The notes under the pieces: model-generated | The model's input: the letters and a program-made list of their open reading frames with translations, nothing else | The model's database searches: none | Told to the model about the DNA's origin: nothing | Translations under genes and position numbers: made by a program | Assembly: GCF_028368995.1 (NCBI RefSeq) | Contig: NZ_JAQNDL010000001.1 | Coordinates: forward strand, 3,994,001 to 4,058,000 | Direction of reading: 5' to 3' | Length of the DNA stretch: 64,000 nucleotides | Source: Nannocystis bainbridge | GTDB lineage: Bacteria; Myxococcota_A; Polyangia; Nannocystales; Nannocystaceae | Shown: positions 53,697 to 62,900 of the stretch, piece after piece | Position numbering within the stretch: position 1 is the stretch's first letter | Layout of the letters: each line of letters begins with the position of its first letter

Positions 53697-54560
53697 CTAC
53701 GGGGTGCACGCGACCTCGCGGGAGATCCACGCCAGGAAGTCCACGTAGGCCTCGTCGCTCTTGTCGGCGAACTTGGTGTGGCCGCCGTGCATCACCCCGC
53801 CCTCGCTCTCGGCCAGCGGCTTCAGCAGCAGCAGGCTCTGGTCCGGCGCGGCGAAATCGACGAGCCCGCGCTCCAGCACGTTCCGCATCGTCATCAGCGA
53901 GCCGAGCTCGCACGAGCCGGTGGCGATCCACTTCGGCGCCTCGAAGTCGTGGCTGTCGAAGTGGCACGGGAAGCAGCGGTCGCGCCACGCGTACACCTTG
54001 TGGCGAAACATCGACTCGCGGGTCAGCGGCGAGCAATCGCCAGGGTCGACCCACGCCGACGCCGCCTCGTCCTCCTCGCATTTGGCCCCGCTCGGCTCGC
54101 CGCACGGCGAATCACCGGACCAGCACAACCCACATTCGGCGGTCGCCTCGATCCACGCCAGAAACGCCGCGTACTCCTCGTCGATCACCGACTGGTCGAT
54201 CAAAGGGCTGGCCGGGTCGGCGCGGGAGATCCACTGCAGCACGAGGCTGGCCTGCGGATCTGTCAGGTCGACCAGGCCCCGGTCGTCGAGGCACGCCATC
54301 GTCTGACACGGCGTGTCCTGCACGAACATCTCCATGTCGACGCCCGACAGGTGGCAGGTGTTGCAGGTCTTCGGCCGGTCGGTCGCCAGCAGCGGCGCGA
54401 TTCTTTTAATGAAGAGCGCGTCGGGCTCGACGGCGCAGTCGATCGGCGCGGCCGTGGTGCCCGTCGAGCTCGTCGTGGTGCTCGTGCTGCCGTCGGTGCT
54501 CGCGGGCGCAGAGCCGCCGCAGGCGACGAGGACCAGGGCGGCGGCGAGGGCGAGGCGCAC
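53697..54560 (-). CDS. Diheme c-type cytochrome-like lipoprotein
   Basis: A 287-residue exported lipoprotein, lipobox LVAC, with a Thr/Ser linker. Two heme-c motifs are visible: CNTCH (66-70) in KTCNTCHLSGVDM and CFPCH (196-200) in RCFPCHFDSHDF. The pattern of a CxxCH with GVDM and GGVMHGG...FADKSDEAYVDFLAWI resembles planctomycete-type periplasmic cytochromes. It likely works in electron transfer in the periplasm. Further Cys (CGLCWSGDSPCG) may form disulfides. The ATG at 54560 begins the signal peptide. Confidence 0.83.
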   Translation of the reverse strand: MRLALAAALVLVACGGSAPASTDGSTSTTTSSTGTTAAPIDCAVEPDALFIKRIAPLLATDRPKTCNTCHLSGVDMEMFVQDTPCQTMACLDDRGLVDLTDPQASLVLQWISRADPASPLIDQSVIDEEYAAFLAWIEATAECGLCWSGDSPCGEPSGAKCEEDEAASAWVDPGDCSPLTRESMFRHKVYAWRDRCFPCHFDSHDFEAPKWIATGSCELGSLMTMRNVLERGLVDFAAPDQSLLLLKPLAESEGGVMHGGHTKFADKSDEAYVDFLAWISREVACTP

Positions 54561-54640
54561 GCCTCACGGTACCGAAGTTCGCGGCCCCGCGCACGCGCGG
54601 TCGCAGGCGCGCGCGGATGACACGCACGACCTCGCCGTCG

Positions 54641-55111
54641 TCACGCCGCCGGGGTGAACTGGATCGCGCCTTGCGGCAGCAGGTACAGCACGAACGCTCG
54701 CCCACCCGCGACCGTCGGCGTGTGCGCGCTGCCCGGCGGATACACGCACCAGCCGGCGCCGTGACCGTCGAACTGGGCCGCGTCGGCGAGCGGCATCACC
54801 ATGTCGATCTCGCCGTTCGGGTGCACGTGGTGCCCACCGGCCACCTCGTCCATGTCGACCACGTCGACCGAGAACCCATGCGTCGCCGGCCCGGCCTTGA
54901 TCACCCGCCCGTACTTGATGCCCGCGTGCTCGCGGCTGCACATCCACCCCGCCGCCACAGCCTCGCGGCAGGCCTGCGCGATCGCGGCGAACTCGGGCCC
55001 GTCGGCCGGCACCTCGCGGTTGAGCCACTCGGCCAGATCGGCGTCGAGCGGGCGGCCTGCGACCTTCGCGGTGAGGTCGACCATCAGGGCTTCGAAGCGC
55101 GGCAGATCCAT
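54641..55111 (-). CDS. DUF4863 (4-hydroxylaminobenzoate lyase-like) protein
   Basis: A 156-residue cytoplasmic protein matching DUF4863, whose characterised member PnbB is a 4-hydroxylaminobenzoate lyase. Visible segments are SREHAGIKYGRVIKAGPATHGFSVDVVDMD, GGHHVHPNGEIDMVMPL and GAGWCVYPPGSAHTPTV, with His residues fitting a cupin-like metal site. No other nitroarene genes are present, so the substrate may differ. ATG 55111 is used; an in-frame start 39 nt upstream adds a non-conserved basic tail. Confidence 0.75.
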   Translation of the reverse strand: MDLPRFEALMVDLTAKVAGRPLDADLAEWLNREVPADGPEFAAIAQACREAVAAGWMCSREHAGIKYGRVIKAGPATHGFSVDVVDMDEVAGGHHVHPNGEIDMVMPLADAAQFDGHGAGWCVYPPGSAHTPTVAGGRAFVLYLLPQGAIQFTPAA

Positions 55112-55154
55112 GGGCGTGCCGACGCTAGGCCGTTTCGCCCGCCCCTGCAACCTC

Positions 55155-56441
55155 TCACTTCGCGGTCCACGGCGGCAGCGCCGCGAGCGGCAGCCGGCGC
55201 ATCACGCTCGGCCGACCGCTCGTGTCGGCGTGACCGATGCGCACCGCCACCTCGTCGCGCGTCAGCCACAGGATCCGCTCGATCGCCAGATCGTCCGGCG
55301 CCCGCAGGGCCAGCTGCGCGCCCGACTCGACCCGCACGATCATCGCCTCGTGGAGCTCCTGCGGGATCGCCACCACCCCGTCGGCGAAGCTCGGCGTCCT
55401 CATCGTCTTCAGCGGCAATGTCAGCACCTGCCGTGCGTCCGCCAGCGCCGGCCCGTCGACCACCGCCGCCGTCCACAGCGCGATGCTTTTATAAAAATTG
55501 TTGTTGTTGCGACCGCGGCCCTCGAGCCACACCGCCTGCGAGCCGTCGATCATCACCGGGCTGGTGCCCCCGATCGTTCCGGATCGCAGCGGGTGCGCGC
55601 GCTCGCCGAGGCGCGCCGCCATCGGTCGCTCGGGGATCGACGCCAGCAAGAACACCACCGCGTCGCCGTGGCCGCTGGCGCAACACTCCCAGCCGGCGCG
55701 CGAGCCTGGCACCTCGTGCCAGCGCTTTTCGCCCGGGTCGTACCAGCGCAGCGGCCCGCCGTTCTGCTCGACCATCACCCGCCCGCCGACCGACAGCATC
55801 GACTCGCCGATGAACTCCGGGAACTGCCGCCGCGGCAGCACCGCGGCCACCTCGCGCCAGCTCGGATCCCCGGCCAGCGGCCCTCGCAGGTACGCGCGCG
55901 ATGCGTAGCCGTCCTTGTTGTCGAACACCACCTCGATCACCGCCCCGTCGTCCGACAGCCCGATCTGCCCCAATGAGCATTGTTCGGAGCGCGGGCCCTC
56001 GACCGCGAAGAACGGCAGCCCGTCGCGCGGCGCCAGCGAATAGCGCGACCGCGACCCCGGCAGCGATCGCAGCGCCGCGATCGTCACCTGCCCGCCGCGC
56101 GACAGCCCCACCACGTCGAGATCGGGCGCCAACCCCTCCGGTGATTGCGTCGGCGCCTCGAAGCAACCATTCGGTCCGCCCTTGCACGGCGTCCAGGCGA
56201 TCGGCGGCCCGAGGCTCGCCGGCGCGTCGGCGATCTGCAGCTCGCAGCCGGGCGCGACCGTCAGCGTTGTCCACGTCGTGGTCGCCGGCGCCGGCTTCGG
56301 CGGCAGCGGCTCGCGCGGCGGCGGCGGCCCGGGCGGCGCCTCCGCAGGCGCTTCGACCTTCGCCTCCTCCAGCGTCGGCGCCGGCGCGTGCGGGCTGCAG
56401 GCCGAGATCGTCAGCACCAGGGTGAGCGTGGGGCCTCGCAT
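55155..56441 (-). CDS. Lipoprotein with propeller-like repeats, unknown function
   Basis: A 428-residue exported lipoprotein, lipobox TISAC, then about 40 residues of Pro/Glu/Lys linker. The body has weakly repeating units (GLSRGGQVTIAAL, SDDGAVIEVVF, VMIDGSQAVWLE, VVAIPQELHEAMIV) that suggest a beta-propeller, but I cannot assign a family. The stretch encoding NFYKSIAL (around 55487) is unusually AT-rich for this genome (TTTTATAAAAATT). It lies upstream of the DUF4863 gene with 43 nt between and may share its transcript. Confidence 0.7.
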   Translation of the reverse strand: MRGPTLTLVLTISACSPHAPAPTLEEAKVEAPAEAPPGPPPPREPLPPKPAPATTTWTTLTVAPGCELQIADAPASLGPPIAWTPCKGGPNGCFEAPTQSPEGLAPDLDVVGLSRGGQVTIAALRSLPGSRSRYSLAPRDGLPFFAVEGPRSEQCSLGQIGLSDDGAVIEVVFDNKDGYASRAYLRGPLAGDPSWREVAAVLPRRQFPEFIGESMLSVGGRVMVEQNGGPLRWYDPGEKRWHEVPGSRAGWECCASGHGDAVVFLLASIPERPMAARLGERAHPLRSGTIGGTSPVMIDGSQAVWLEGRGRNNNNFYKSIALWTAAVVDGPALADARQVLTLPLKTMRTPSFADGVVAIPQELHEAMIVRVESGAQLALRAPDDLAIERILWLTRDEVAVRIGHADTSGRPSVMRRLPLAALPPWTAK

Positions 56442-56559
56442 CGACCGACCCTATCACGCATGTTCTCCAGCTCGCGTCCGCTCGATGTCGCACGATTGGC
56501 GATCGGTCCGCGCTCGGTGCGCGGAGTCGATCCGTCACATCGCGTGCTAACCGAGGAAC

Positions 56560-57735
56560 ATGCCCACCTCCTATTCTCGCGGCGTATGCATGCTCCTGCT
56601 CGGCGGCCTCGGCCTCGCCGGCTGTGGCCCCGGCGGCGGGGCCGAGACCGGCACCACGGGTGACGCCTCGACCACCGGCGATCTCATGCCGGACGAGCTC
56701 GGCCCGCGCGAGGGCCCGTGGGAGGTCGCCCTCGAGGCCTTGCCCTTCCCGCTCGCCGACGTTCACACCCTCACCGTCGGTCGCAAGGAGTACGACGACA
56801 ACTTCGCCAACCGCGGCGTCGTCGAGGTCCTCTTCGACCACGACGAGCCGACCATCACCATCGAGACCCGCAAGTACGTGTTCGGCATCGCCAGCGACAT
56901 CGATGCGTTCGAGCGGCTGTCGCTGTGGGCATTCGTGCACGCCGGCAACCCCGCGCGCAACCCCGATCCATCGACCGATTGCACCAAGGGCGCGTGGAAG
57001 GACAACTGTGCCATCTACGCCTATTACGACGGCAAGTCCCAGCCGAGCCGCACCGGCATGGACCTCCGCGTCCACCTGCCCCGGGCGTATCGCGGCGAGC
57101 TGCTGGTCGCCACCGAGGACAACACCGCCGAGGACGGCTGGCCGCGCCGCGGCGACGTCACTGTCCTCGATCTGTGCAGCGGCGGCGAGATCGACCTCGA
57201 GGCCGGCCGGGCCCAGGTCCGCCTGTGCCGCGACCTCTCGCCGGCCCCGGCCTGCCCGCCCGCCAGCGTCGAGGCCTGCGAAAAGTTCCCCGACGGCAGC
57301 GGCCTCGAGGCCTGGTCGCCCGAATGTCCGTGCGGCATCGACAACTTCGGCCAGCTGGTGGTCCGCGCGCCCGAGCCCTGGGCCGCCGACATCACCGTCG
57401 ACGTGCCCACCGATACGTGGCTGAACGCCACCCTGCAGAACAGCGCCCCCATCAAGCAGCCGCAGTGCCTGCCGGAGCTCGCCGACTGCGACCCCCGGTC
57501 CTGCCTCCTCGACGAGACCGACCCGTTCGCGCCGACCGCCGAATTCAACTACCCGAGCGAAGCCGCCCCGCACGGCGCCGGCTTCAACGTCTTCGCCGTC
57601 ACCAGCGGCTGCACCTTCATCCCGTTCGTCGAGCCCGGCGCCGCGTGGACCCCCGGCGCCGCGCCCCCGGAGGAGCTGCGCGGCAAGCTCCGGCTGTGCA
57701 GCGGCTGCCTGTCGGACCCGGAGGACATGCCCTGA
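56560..57735 (+). CDS. Cys-containing lipoprotein of unknown function
   Basis: A 391-residue exported lipoprotein, lipobox GLAGC. ATG 56560 gives a short n-region before MLLLGGLGLAGC; ATG 56590 is an alternative. Paired Cys occur through the body (DCTKGAWKDNC, VEACEKF, CPCGIDN, CSGCLSD). A segment WEVALEALPFPLADVHTLTVGRKEYDDNFANRGVVEVLFDHDEP is conserved-looking but I do not recognise a domain. The gene ends at a four-unit palindrome array. Confidence 0.75.
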   Translation: MPTSYSRGVCMLLLGGLGLAGCGPGGGAETGTTGDASTTGDLMPDELGPREGPWEVALEALPFPLADVHTLTVGRKEYDDNFANRGVVEVLFDHDEPTITIETRKYVFGIASDIDAFERLSLWAFVHAGNPARNPDPSTDCTKGAWKDNCAIYAYYDGKSQPSRTGMDLRVHLPRAYRGELLVATEDNTAEDGWPRRGDVTVLDLCSGGEIDLEAGRAQVRLCRDLSPAPACPPASVEACEKFPDGSGLEAWSPECPCGIDNFGQLVVRAPEPWAADITVDVPTDTWLNATLQNSAPIKQPQCLPELADCDPRSCLLDETDPFAPTAEFNYPSEAAPHGAGFNVFAVTSGCTFIPFVEPGAAWTPGAAPPEELRGKLRLCSGCLSDPEDMP

Positions 57736-57783
57736 CGCGCATGTCCTTTCCGTCATGTCCCTTTGAACATGTCCATGAATTCA
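57728..57783. repeat. Array of four palindrome-like 14-bp units at a convergent junction
   Basis: TGCCCTGACGCGCA, TGTCCTTTCCGTCA, TGTCCCTTTGAACA and TGTCCATGAATTCA are contiguous and each begins TG and ends CA. The array spans the stop of the lipoprotein gene and most of the gap before the GDPD stop. Confidence 0.7.
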
Positions 57784-57793
57784 CCGGCCCGCC

Positions 57794-58744
57794 TCACGGC
57801 GCCACCGTCGCCAGCAGCGCCGGGTCGTCCGTCATGATCCCGTCGACCCCACGCGCGACCAGCTCGACCATGCGGCTCTCCTGGTTGACCGTCCACGGGT
57901 GCACCTTCATGCCCAGCCCGTGCGCGAACGTCACCAGCTCGGCGCTCGCCAGGTCCCACGGCGCGTGCACGAACTGCGCCGGCGCCACGTAGTCCGGGCT
58001 GCCGACGTTCAGGTGCAGGTCGAGCATCTCCGGCGTGCTGAGCGACGTGAACACCATCGGCGCCGCCGCGCGCACCGCCTGGATCGTCTCGAGCTCGGTC
58101 GCCGCGATCACCACCCGCTCCAGCGCCCCGTGCTCCGCGAGCGCCGACAGCAGCCCCTCCACGATCGGCGGATCGTTCTGCTTGATCTCGATCAAGCAGT
58201 ACGACTCCGGGAATTTTTCGAGGATCTCCTCCAGCGTCGGGATAACGATCCCCGCCCCGCGGTACGGGAACGTCTGCCCCCCGTCGGTCGTGAAGCGATA
58301 GCCCGCGTCGAGCGCCCGTAGCTGCGCCAGCGTCTGCGCCTTGATCGGCCCTGTCCCGTCGGTCGTGCGGTCGACCGTCCCGTCGTGCATCGCCACGATC
58401 ACCCCGTCGCTGCTCGCGTGCACATCGAACTCGAGCACGTCCGCCCCGACCGCCAGCGCGTGCTCGAACGCCAGCAGCGTCTCCTCCGGCCGCAGCGACG
58501 CCCCCCCGCGATGCGCGATGTTCAGAAATTTGTCCGACAGCAACAGGTTGCCGACCGGCTCGCCCGTCGTGCTGCTCGAGCTCGTCGGCACCTCGCCCGT
58601 GCTCGTCGTGCTCGCCGTGCCCGCCGTGCCCGTCGTGGACCCCGTCGAGCCCGTCCCACTCGTACTACCTGTCTCTCCGGACATATCGGTCGAACCACAG
58701 CCGATCCCGGCGATCACGAGGACTGTCCCGAGCGCTCGCAGCAT
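57794..58744 (-). CDS. Glycerophosphodiester phosphodiesterase lipoprotein
   Basis: About 316 residues, exported by a signal peptide with lipobox AGIGC and a Ser/Thr/Gly stalk (about 17-62). The GDPD catalytic blocks are present: IAHRGGASLRPEETLLAF (His, Arg, Glu), LEFDVHASSDG (metal-binding Glu and Asp) and MHDGTVDRTTDG (His, Asp). It would cleave glycerophosphodiesters to glycerol 3-phosphate and an alcohol outside the cytoplasm. ATG 58744 is preferred; GTG 58774 would add ten residues. A palindrome unit (58670-58683) encodes TDMSGETGS in the stalk. Confidence 0.9.
   Translation of the reverse strand: MLRALGTVLVIAGIGCGSTDMSGETGSTSGTGSTGSTTGTAGTASTTSTGEVPTSSSSTTGEPVGNLLLSDKFLNIAHRGGASLRPEETLLAFEHALAVGADVLEFDVHASSDGVIVAMHDGTVDRTTDGTGPIKAQTLAQLRALDAGYRFTTDGGQTFPYRGAGIVIPTLEEILEKFPESYCLIEIKQNDPPIVEGLLSALAEHGALERVVIAATELETIQAVRAAAPMVFTSLSTPEMLDLHLNVGSPDYVAPAQFVHAPWDLASAELVTFAHGLGMKVHPWTVNQESRMVELVARGVDGIMTDDPALLATVAP
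58670..58683. repeat. 14-bp palindrome unit in GDPD stalk region
   Basis: TGTCTCTCCGGACA; read on the minus strand as part of DMSGETG, the third reading frame of the unit. Confidence 0.7.
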
Positions 58745-58810
58745 TCTTTTAAAGAGTATCACGCGGCCGCTCACGTCTCAGCCTCGGGTTTGCGCATCGT
58801 CACGCGGCCT

Positions 58811-59713
58811 TCAGCCGGCGCGCAGCGCCGCCGAGCGCTCCGCGAACGCCCGCACGTGCTGCAAGATCGATCGCAGCTTCGGCAGCCCTGCCTGGGCCGC
58901 GGGCACCACCACGTGCAGCCCGCGCGAGCGACCGACCAGCTCCGGCAGCACCGGCACCAGCACCCCGTCGGGCACGCCCGGGTCCGGCAGCAGCGCATCG
59001 GGCAAGAAGCCGATCCCCAGGCCCGCGAGCACCATCTGGCGCAGGCAATGCACATCGGCCGAGATCAGCGACGGCTCGACCTCGAACGACTCGCCGGTCA
59101 ACGTCGGCAGCACCCGGGGGTCCTCGCCTGGCGGCGCCCATGCCAGCACCTCGTGGCGAGTCAGCTCCTCGAGTGATTTCGGCGTCCCGCGGCGCCCCAC
59201 GTACTCCGTCGTCGCCACCAGCCACTCGCGCAGGCGCCACACCTCATGCGACAGCCACGGCCCCGCCGGCCCTGTCGGTCCGAAATGGACCAGCAGATCG
59301 ACGTCTTCCAGCGCGCTCGCCACCGGATCCTCGCTGAAGCGCAGCTGCAGCGACAGCCGCGGGAACGCCGAGCGCAGCGCCGCGAACAGCGGCGTCAACG
59401 CGTGCGGCGGCAGCCCCATCGGCAGCAGCGCTCGCAGCACCCCCACCGGCTCGCGCCCGATCTCCCGCACCGAAGCCACCAGCGCGCTCGCCTCTTGCAG
59501 CACGTGGCGGCCCCTCGCTGCCAGCACCGCCCCCGCCTCCGTCACCACCACCCCGCGGGCGCTGCGCTCGAGCAGCGGCACCCCGGCGCGGGCCTCGAGC
59601 GCCTCGACGCGGCGCCGCAGCGTCGCGCGGGCCATGTTGAGCTGGGTCGCCGCGGCCAGGAACGAGCCGGTCTCGACCACGCCGACGAAGGCCCTGAACT
59701 CCTCGAGATCCAT
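58811..59713 (-). CDS. LysR-family transcriptional regulator
   Basis: A 300-residue regulator of usual length. The N-terminal helix-turn-helix is FVGVVETGSFLAAATQLNMARATLRRRVEALE (about 9-40), followed by the effector-binding domain with LLPMGLPPHALTPLFAAL and LLVHFGPTGP. It is divergent from the giant gene at 59935, with 221 nt between that hold one palindrome unit, so it might control that gene. No typical T-N11-A LysR box was confirmed by eye. The start ATG 59713 matches the family. Confidence 0.9.
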   Translation of the reverse strand: MDLEEFRAFVGVVETGSFLAAATQLNMARATLRRRVEALEARAGVPLLERSARGVVVTEAGAVLAARGRHVLQEASALVASVREIGREPVGVLRALLPMGLPPHALTPLFAALRSAFPRLSLQLRFSEDPVASALEDVDLLVHFGPTGPAGPWLSHEVWRLREWLVATTEYVGRRGTPKSLEELTRHEVLAWAPPGEDPRVLPTLTGESFEVEPSLISADVHCLRQMVLAGLGIGFLPDALLPDPGVPDGVLVPVLPELVGRSRGLHVVVPAAQAGLPKLRSILQHVRAFAERSAALRAG

Positions 59714-59832
59714 CCCGACCGCGAGCCTACCCGAGTTCTCCTGGCCTCGCGTCGGCCCGGCAGCGGCTGCTCGGGGCGAACGCGCGCAATCGCCCCGACG
59801 AACGACGTACCGCTCGCAGCATGCGCGCTACA

Positions 59833-59846
59833 TGTCCCAAGAGACA
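59833..59846. repeat. 14-bp palindrome unit in divergent promoter gap
   Basis: TGTCCCAAGAGACA, identical to 53679-53692, between the LysR gene and the giant gene. Confidence 0.75.
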
Positions 59847-59934
59847 TCCCCACTCCCGCCGCGCTCGTCCGCGCTCGCCGGGCGATCGCACGCAGTGGCA
59901 CCGGCCTTGTCGGCGGCATACCCTCAGCGTCCTC

Positions 59935-62900
59935 ATGGATCTCGAGCACCTCGAAGCCCTCGCGCTCTCCGACGACCGCGCCGCCGCCCTCGCCGGCCTG
60001 TTGCCCGGCACGCCCGAGCACGATTACTGGCGCGGCGTGCACTCGCAGCACCACGGCCGGCTCGACGAGGTCGACGCGATCCTCTCGGGGTGGAAGAAGC
60101 GACACGGCCGGACCGATGATTTTCACGCCCGCCTGGCGCGGCGTCAGCTGCTCCTTCGGTCAGGTCTCGACCTCGGCAAGCACGCCGACGCCCTCCGCTT
60201 CGAGGCCCACGTGCGGCTCGACGACGAGGCCGAGGCCGTCGCCGCCGCCCACCGCTACCCCACCCGCCTCGATCCCGCGCTGATCGATCAGGACGCGCTC
60301 GTCGACGAAGCCCGCCGCCGCGGCTCCGAGCTCGGCTACCTCACCGACTGGGCCTTGCCCGACCTCGTCGATCGCGACCTCGACGCCACCGAGCGCCGCA
60401 ACCTGCTGCAGCGACTGACTCGCACCAACTTCCCCGGGCTCGTCGCCCTCGTCGCCGCCGACCTCGGTGAGAAATCCTCGCACAGCTTCGGCTCGCTGCC
60501 GGTCCACGCTCGCCTCACCCGCGCCCAGCTCGACGAGCTCGCCGCCTTGCGGCCCGAGCTGCGCAAGCACCCGCAGTTCGTCGACGCCGTGCTCGTGCGC
60601 CTGCGGCCGCCGACTCATATCGACTGGCGCACCGACCTCGAGGCGCGCGCCGCCTACCTCGCCGAGCTGTGGGCCTTCGTCGCCGGTCTGCCGGCCGCCT
60701 TCAACGCCCTCAAGGCCCAGGTCCTCTATCACCAGCTCGACCTCGACCGCCGCCGCGGCGTGCTCGACCGCGAGCGCTTCCTGCGGTACCTCGCCCTCCC
60801 GCGCAAGGTCGCCTACGCCCCCGCCGAGCGCCTGCGCCACGTCCCCTCCGACCAGCAGGTCGCGCCCGGTGGGCACGCCGCCCAGTCGGCCGGCCTCGAG
60901 TCGATCGGCGACGACGAGCCGCTGGTGCGCGAGTACCTCGAGCTGTTGCTGCTGCAAGAAGACGGCGACGCCTTCGCCGAGTACCTGCGCGCCGACTGGC
61001 TCGCCGAGCAGCTCGCCACCGCCCGCCTGCTCGCCGGCGCCCCCGAGCCCGAGCGCTGGGCCGCCCTCCTCGGCCCGGCTCGCCTCGCCGCCCTGCGCGA
61101 CCGCGTCGACCTCGAGCTCACCCTCCGCAACCCCGCGCGCTTCGCCGCCGACGCCCCGGTCGCGCTCGAGGTCGAGGTCAAGAACGTCCCGCGCCTGGTC
61201 GTCAAGACCTACCGCATCGACGCCGTCGCCCACTTCCTCGCCCGTCGCGCCGAGGTCGACACCACCATCGACCTCGACGGCCTGGTCGCCAGCGACGAGC
61301 AAGTGTTCCTCGGCGACGCCCCCGCGATCCAGCGCGTGCGTCGGCGCATCGACCTCGCCGGCTGCGGCCGCCCCGGCACCTACGTGATCGAGCTGATCGG
61401 CGGCGGCAAGTCGAGCCGCGCGCTGATCCGCAAGGGCGGCCTGCGCCACACCGTGCGCGTCGGCGTCGCCGGGCCGACGATCCGCGTCCTCGACGACCTC
61501 GGCCATCCGCTGCCCGACGCACGGATCTGGCTCGCGGGCCGCGAGTACGCCCCGCGCGACGACGGCTCGATCACCATCCCGTTCTCGACCGCCCCCACGC
61601 GCGCCACCATGCTGCTGGTCCACGGCGACATCGCCCAGGCCGAGGCCCTGCAGCACCCCGCCGAGCAGTATCACTTCCACGCCGGCATCCACCTCGAGCG
61701 CGAGTCCCTGGTGCCCGGCAAGCAGGCCCGCGCGCTGCTGCGGCCGATGCTCACCGTCGCCGGCTGGCCCGCGACCGTCGCCCTGATCGACGACCCGATC
61801 GTCGAGATCGCCGTCACCGACAACGCCGGCACCACCTCGACGCGGAGCCTGCCGGTGGTCCTGCGCGACGACGCCGAGACCCTCGTCGAGCTCGTCGTCC
61901 CCGAGGACGCCGCCCAGCTCACCCTCACCGCCCGCGGCCAGGTCCGCGTCGCCTCGACCCAGAAGACCGCCGACCTGCTCGACAGCGCCAGCGCCGAGGT
62001 CGGGCGGATCCACCGCACCGAGTACACCGAGGCGGTGCACCTCGCCAGCGGCGCCGAGGGCCACGTCCTCCACCTGCTCGGAAAGACAGGTGAGCCCCGG
62101 GCCGGCCGCGCGATCGCCCTGAGCTTCAAGCACGTCGCCGTCACCTTCGAGCTGTCGACCACGCTCGAGACCGACGCCCGCGGCCGCATCGAGCTCGGCC
62201 ACCTGCCCGGCATCGAGCGCATCACCGCCTCGCTGCCGACCAGTGAATCGCAGCACTTCGCGCTCTGGCCCGAGCTCGACGCCGCCCGCACGATCCACGC
62301 CGTCGCCGGCCAGCAGGTCCTGCTGCCGCGCCCGCCCGCGCTCGGCGACGGCGACTCCTCGCTCGTCGAGCTCCGCGGCGGCGCCCCCACGCGCGACCTG
62401 ACCGCCCGCGTCTCCCTCGACGAGCGCGTGCTCGTCGTCGCCGGCGACCTCCCGGCCGGCGAGTACCTGCTGCAGAGCCGCGGCGTCGCCGACGTGCGGA
62501 TCGTCGTCGTGCCTGCCGACACCCCGATCGTCGATGGTTGGGCCGCCGCCGGTCCGACCTCGATCGAGCTGTCGCCGCCGCTGCCGCTGATCACCGGCCT
62601 GCGCGCCGCCGCCGATCAGCTCGAGCTCGAGCTCGACGGCGCCGGTCCCAACACTCGCGTGCACCTGCTGGCGACCCGCTTCCGCCCCGATCGCGTGCTG
62701 CCGCGCAGCCTGCGTCGCGCCCCGCGGCCGCCGCTCGCCGGCGCCGTCGCCCCGGTGCTCTCGCACTACGTCTCGGGCCGCGACATCGGCGACGAGTACC
62801 GCTACGTCCTCGATCGCCGCAACCATGCGCGCCGCCCGGGCATGCTGCTCGAAAAGCCAGGTCTCTTGCTCAACCCGTGGGCCGTGCGGACCACCAGCAC

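Noticed and set aside
53697..54560. Diheme lipoprotein as the missing MbnH partner of the MbnP-like gene
   Set aside because: It is only 287 residues, lacks the peroxidase-like architecture of MbnH, and lies 6 kb away behind the nrd operon.
62075..62859. TGCTCGGAAAGACA and TGCTCGAAAAGCCA in the giant gene as palindrome units
   Set aside because: The inner arms do not pair and they lie in conserved protein segments; most likely chance resemblance.
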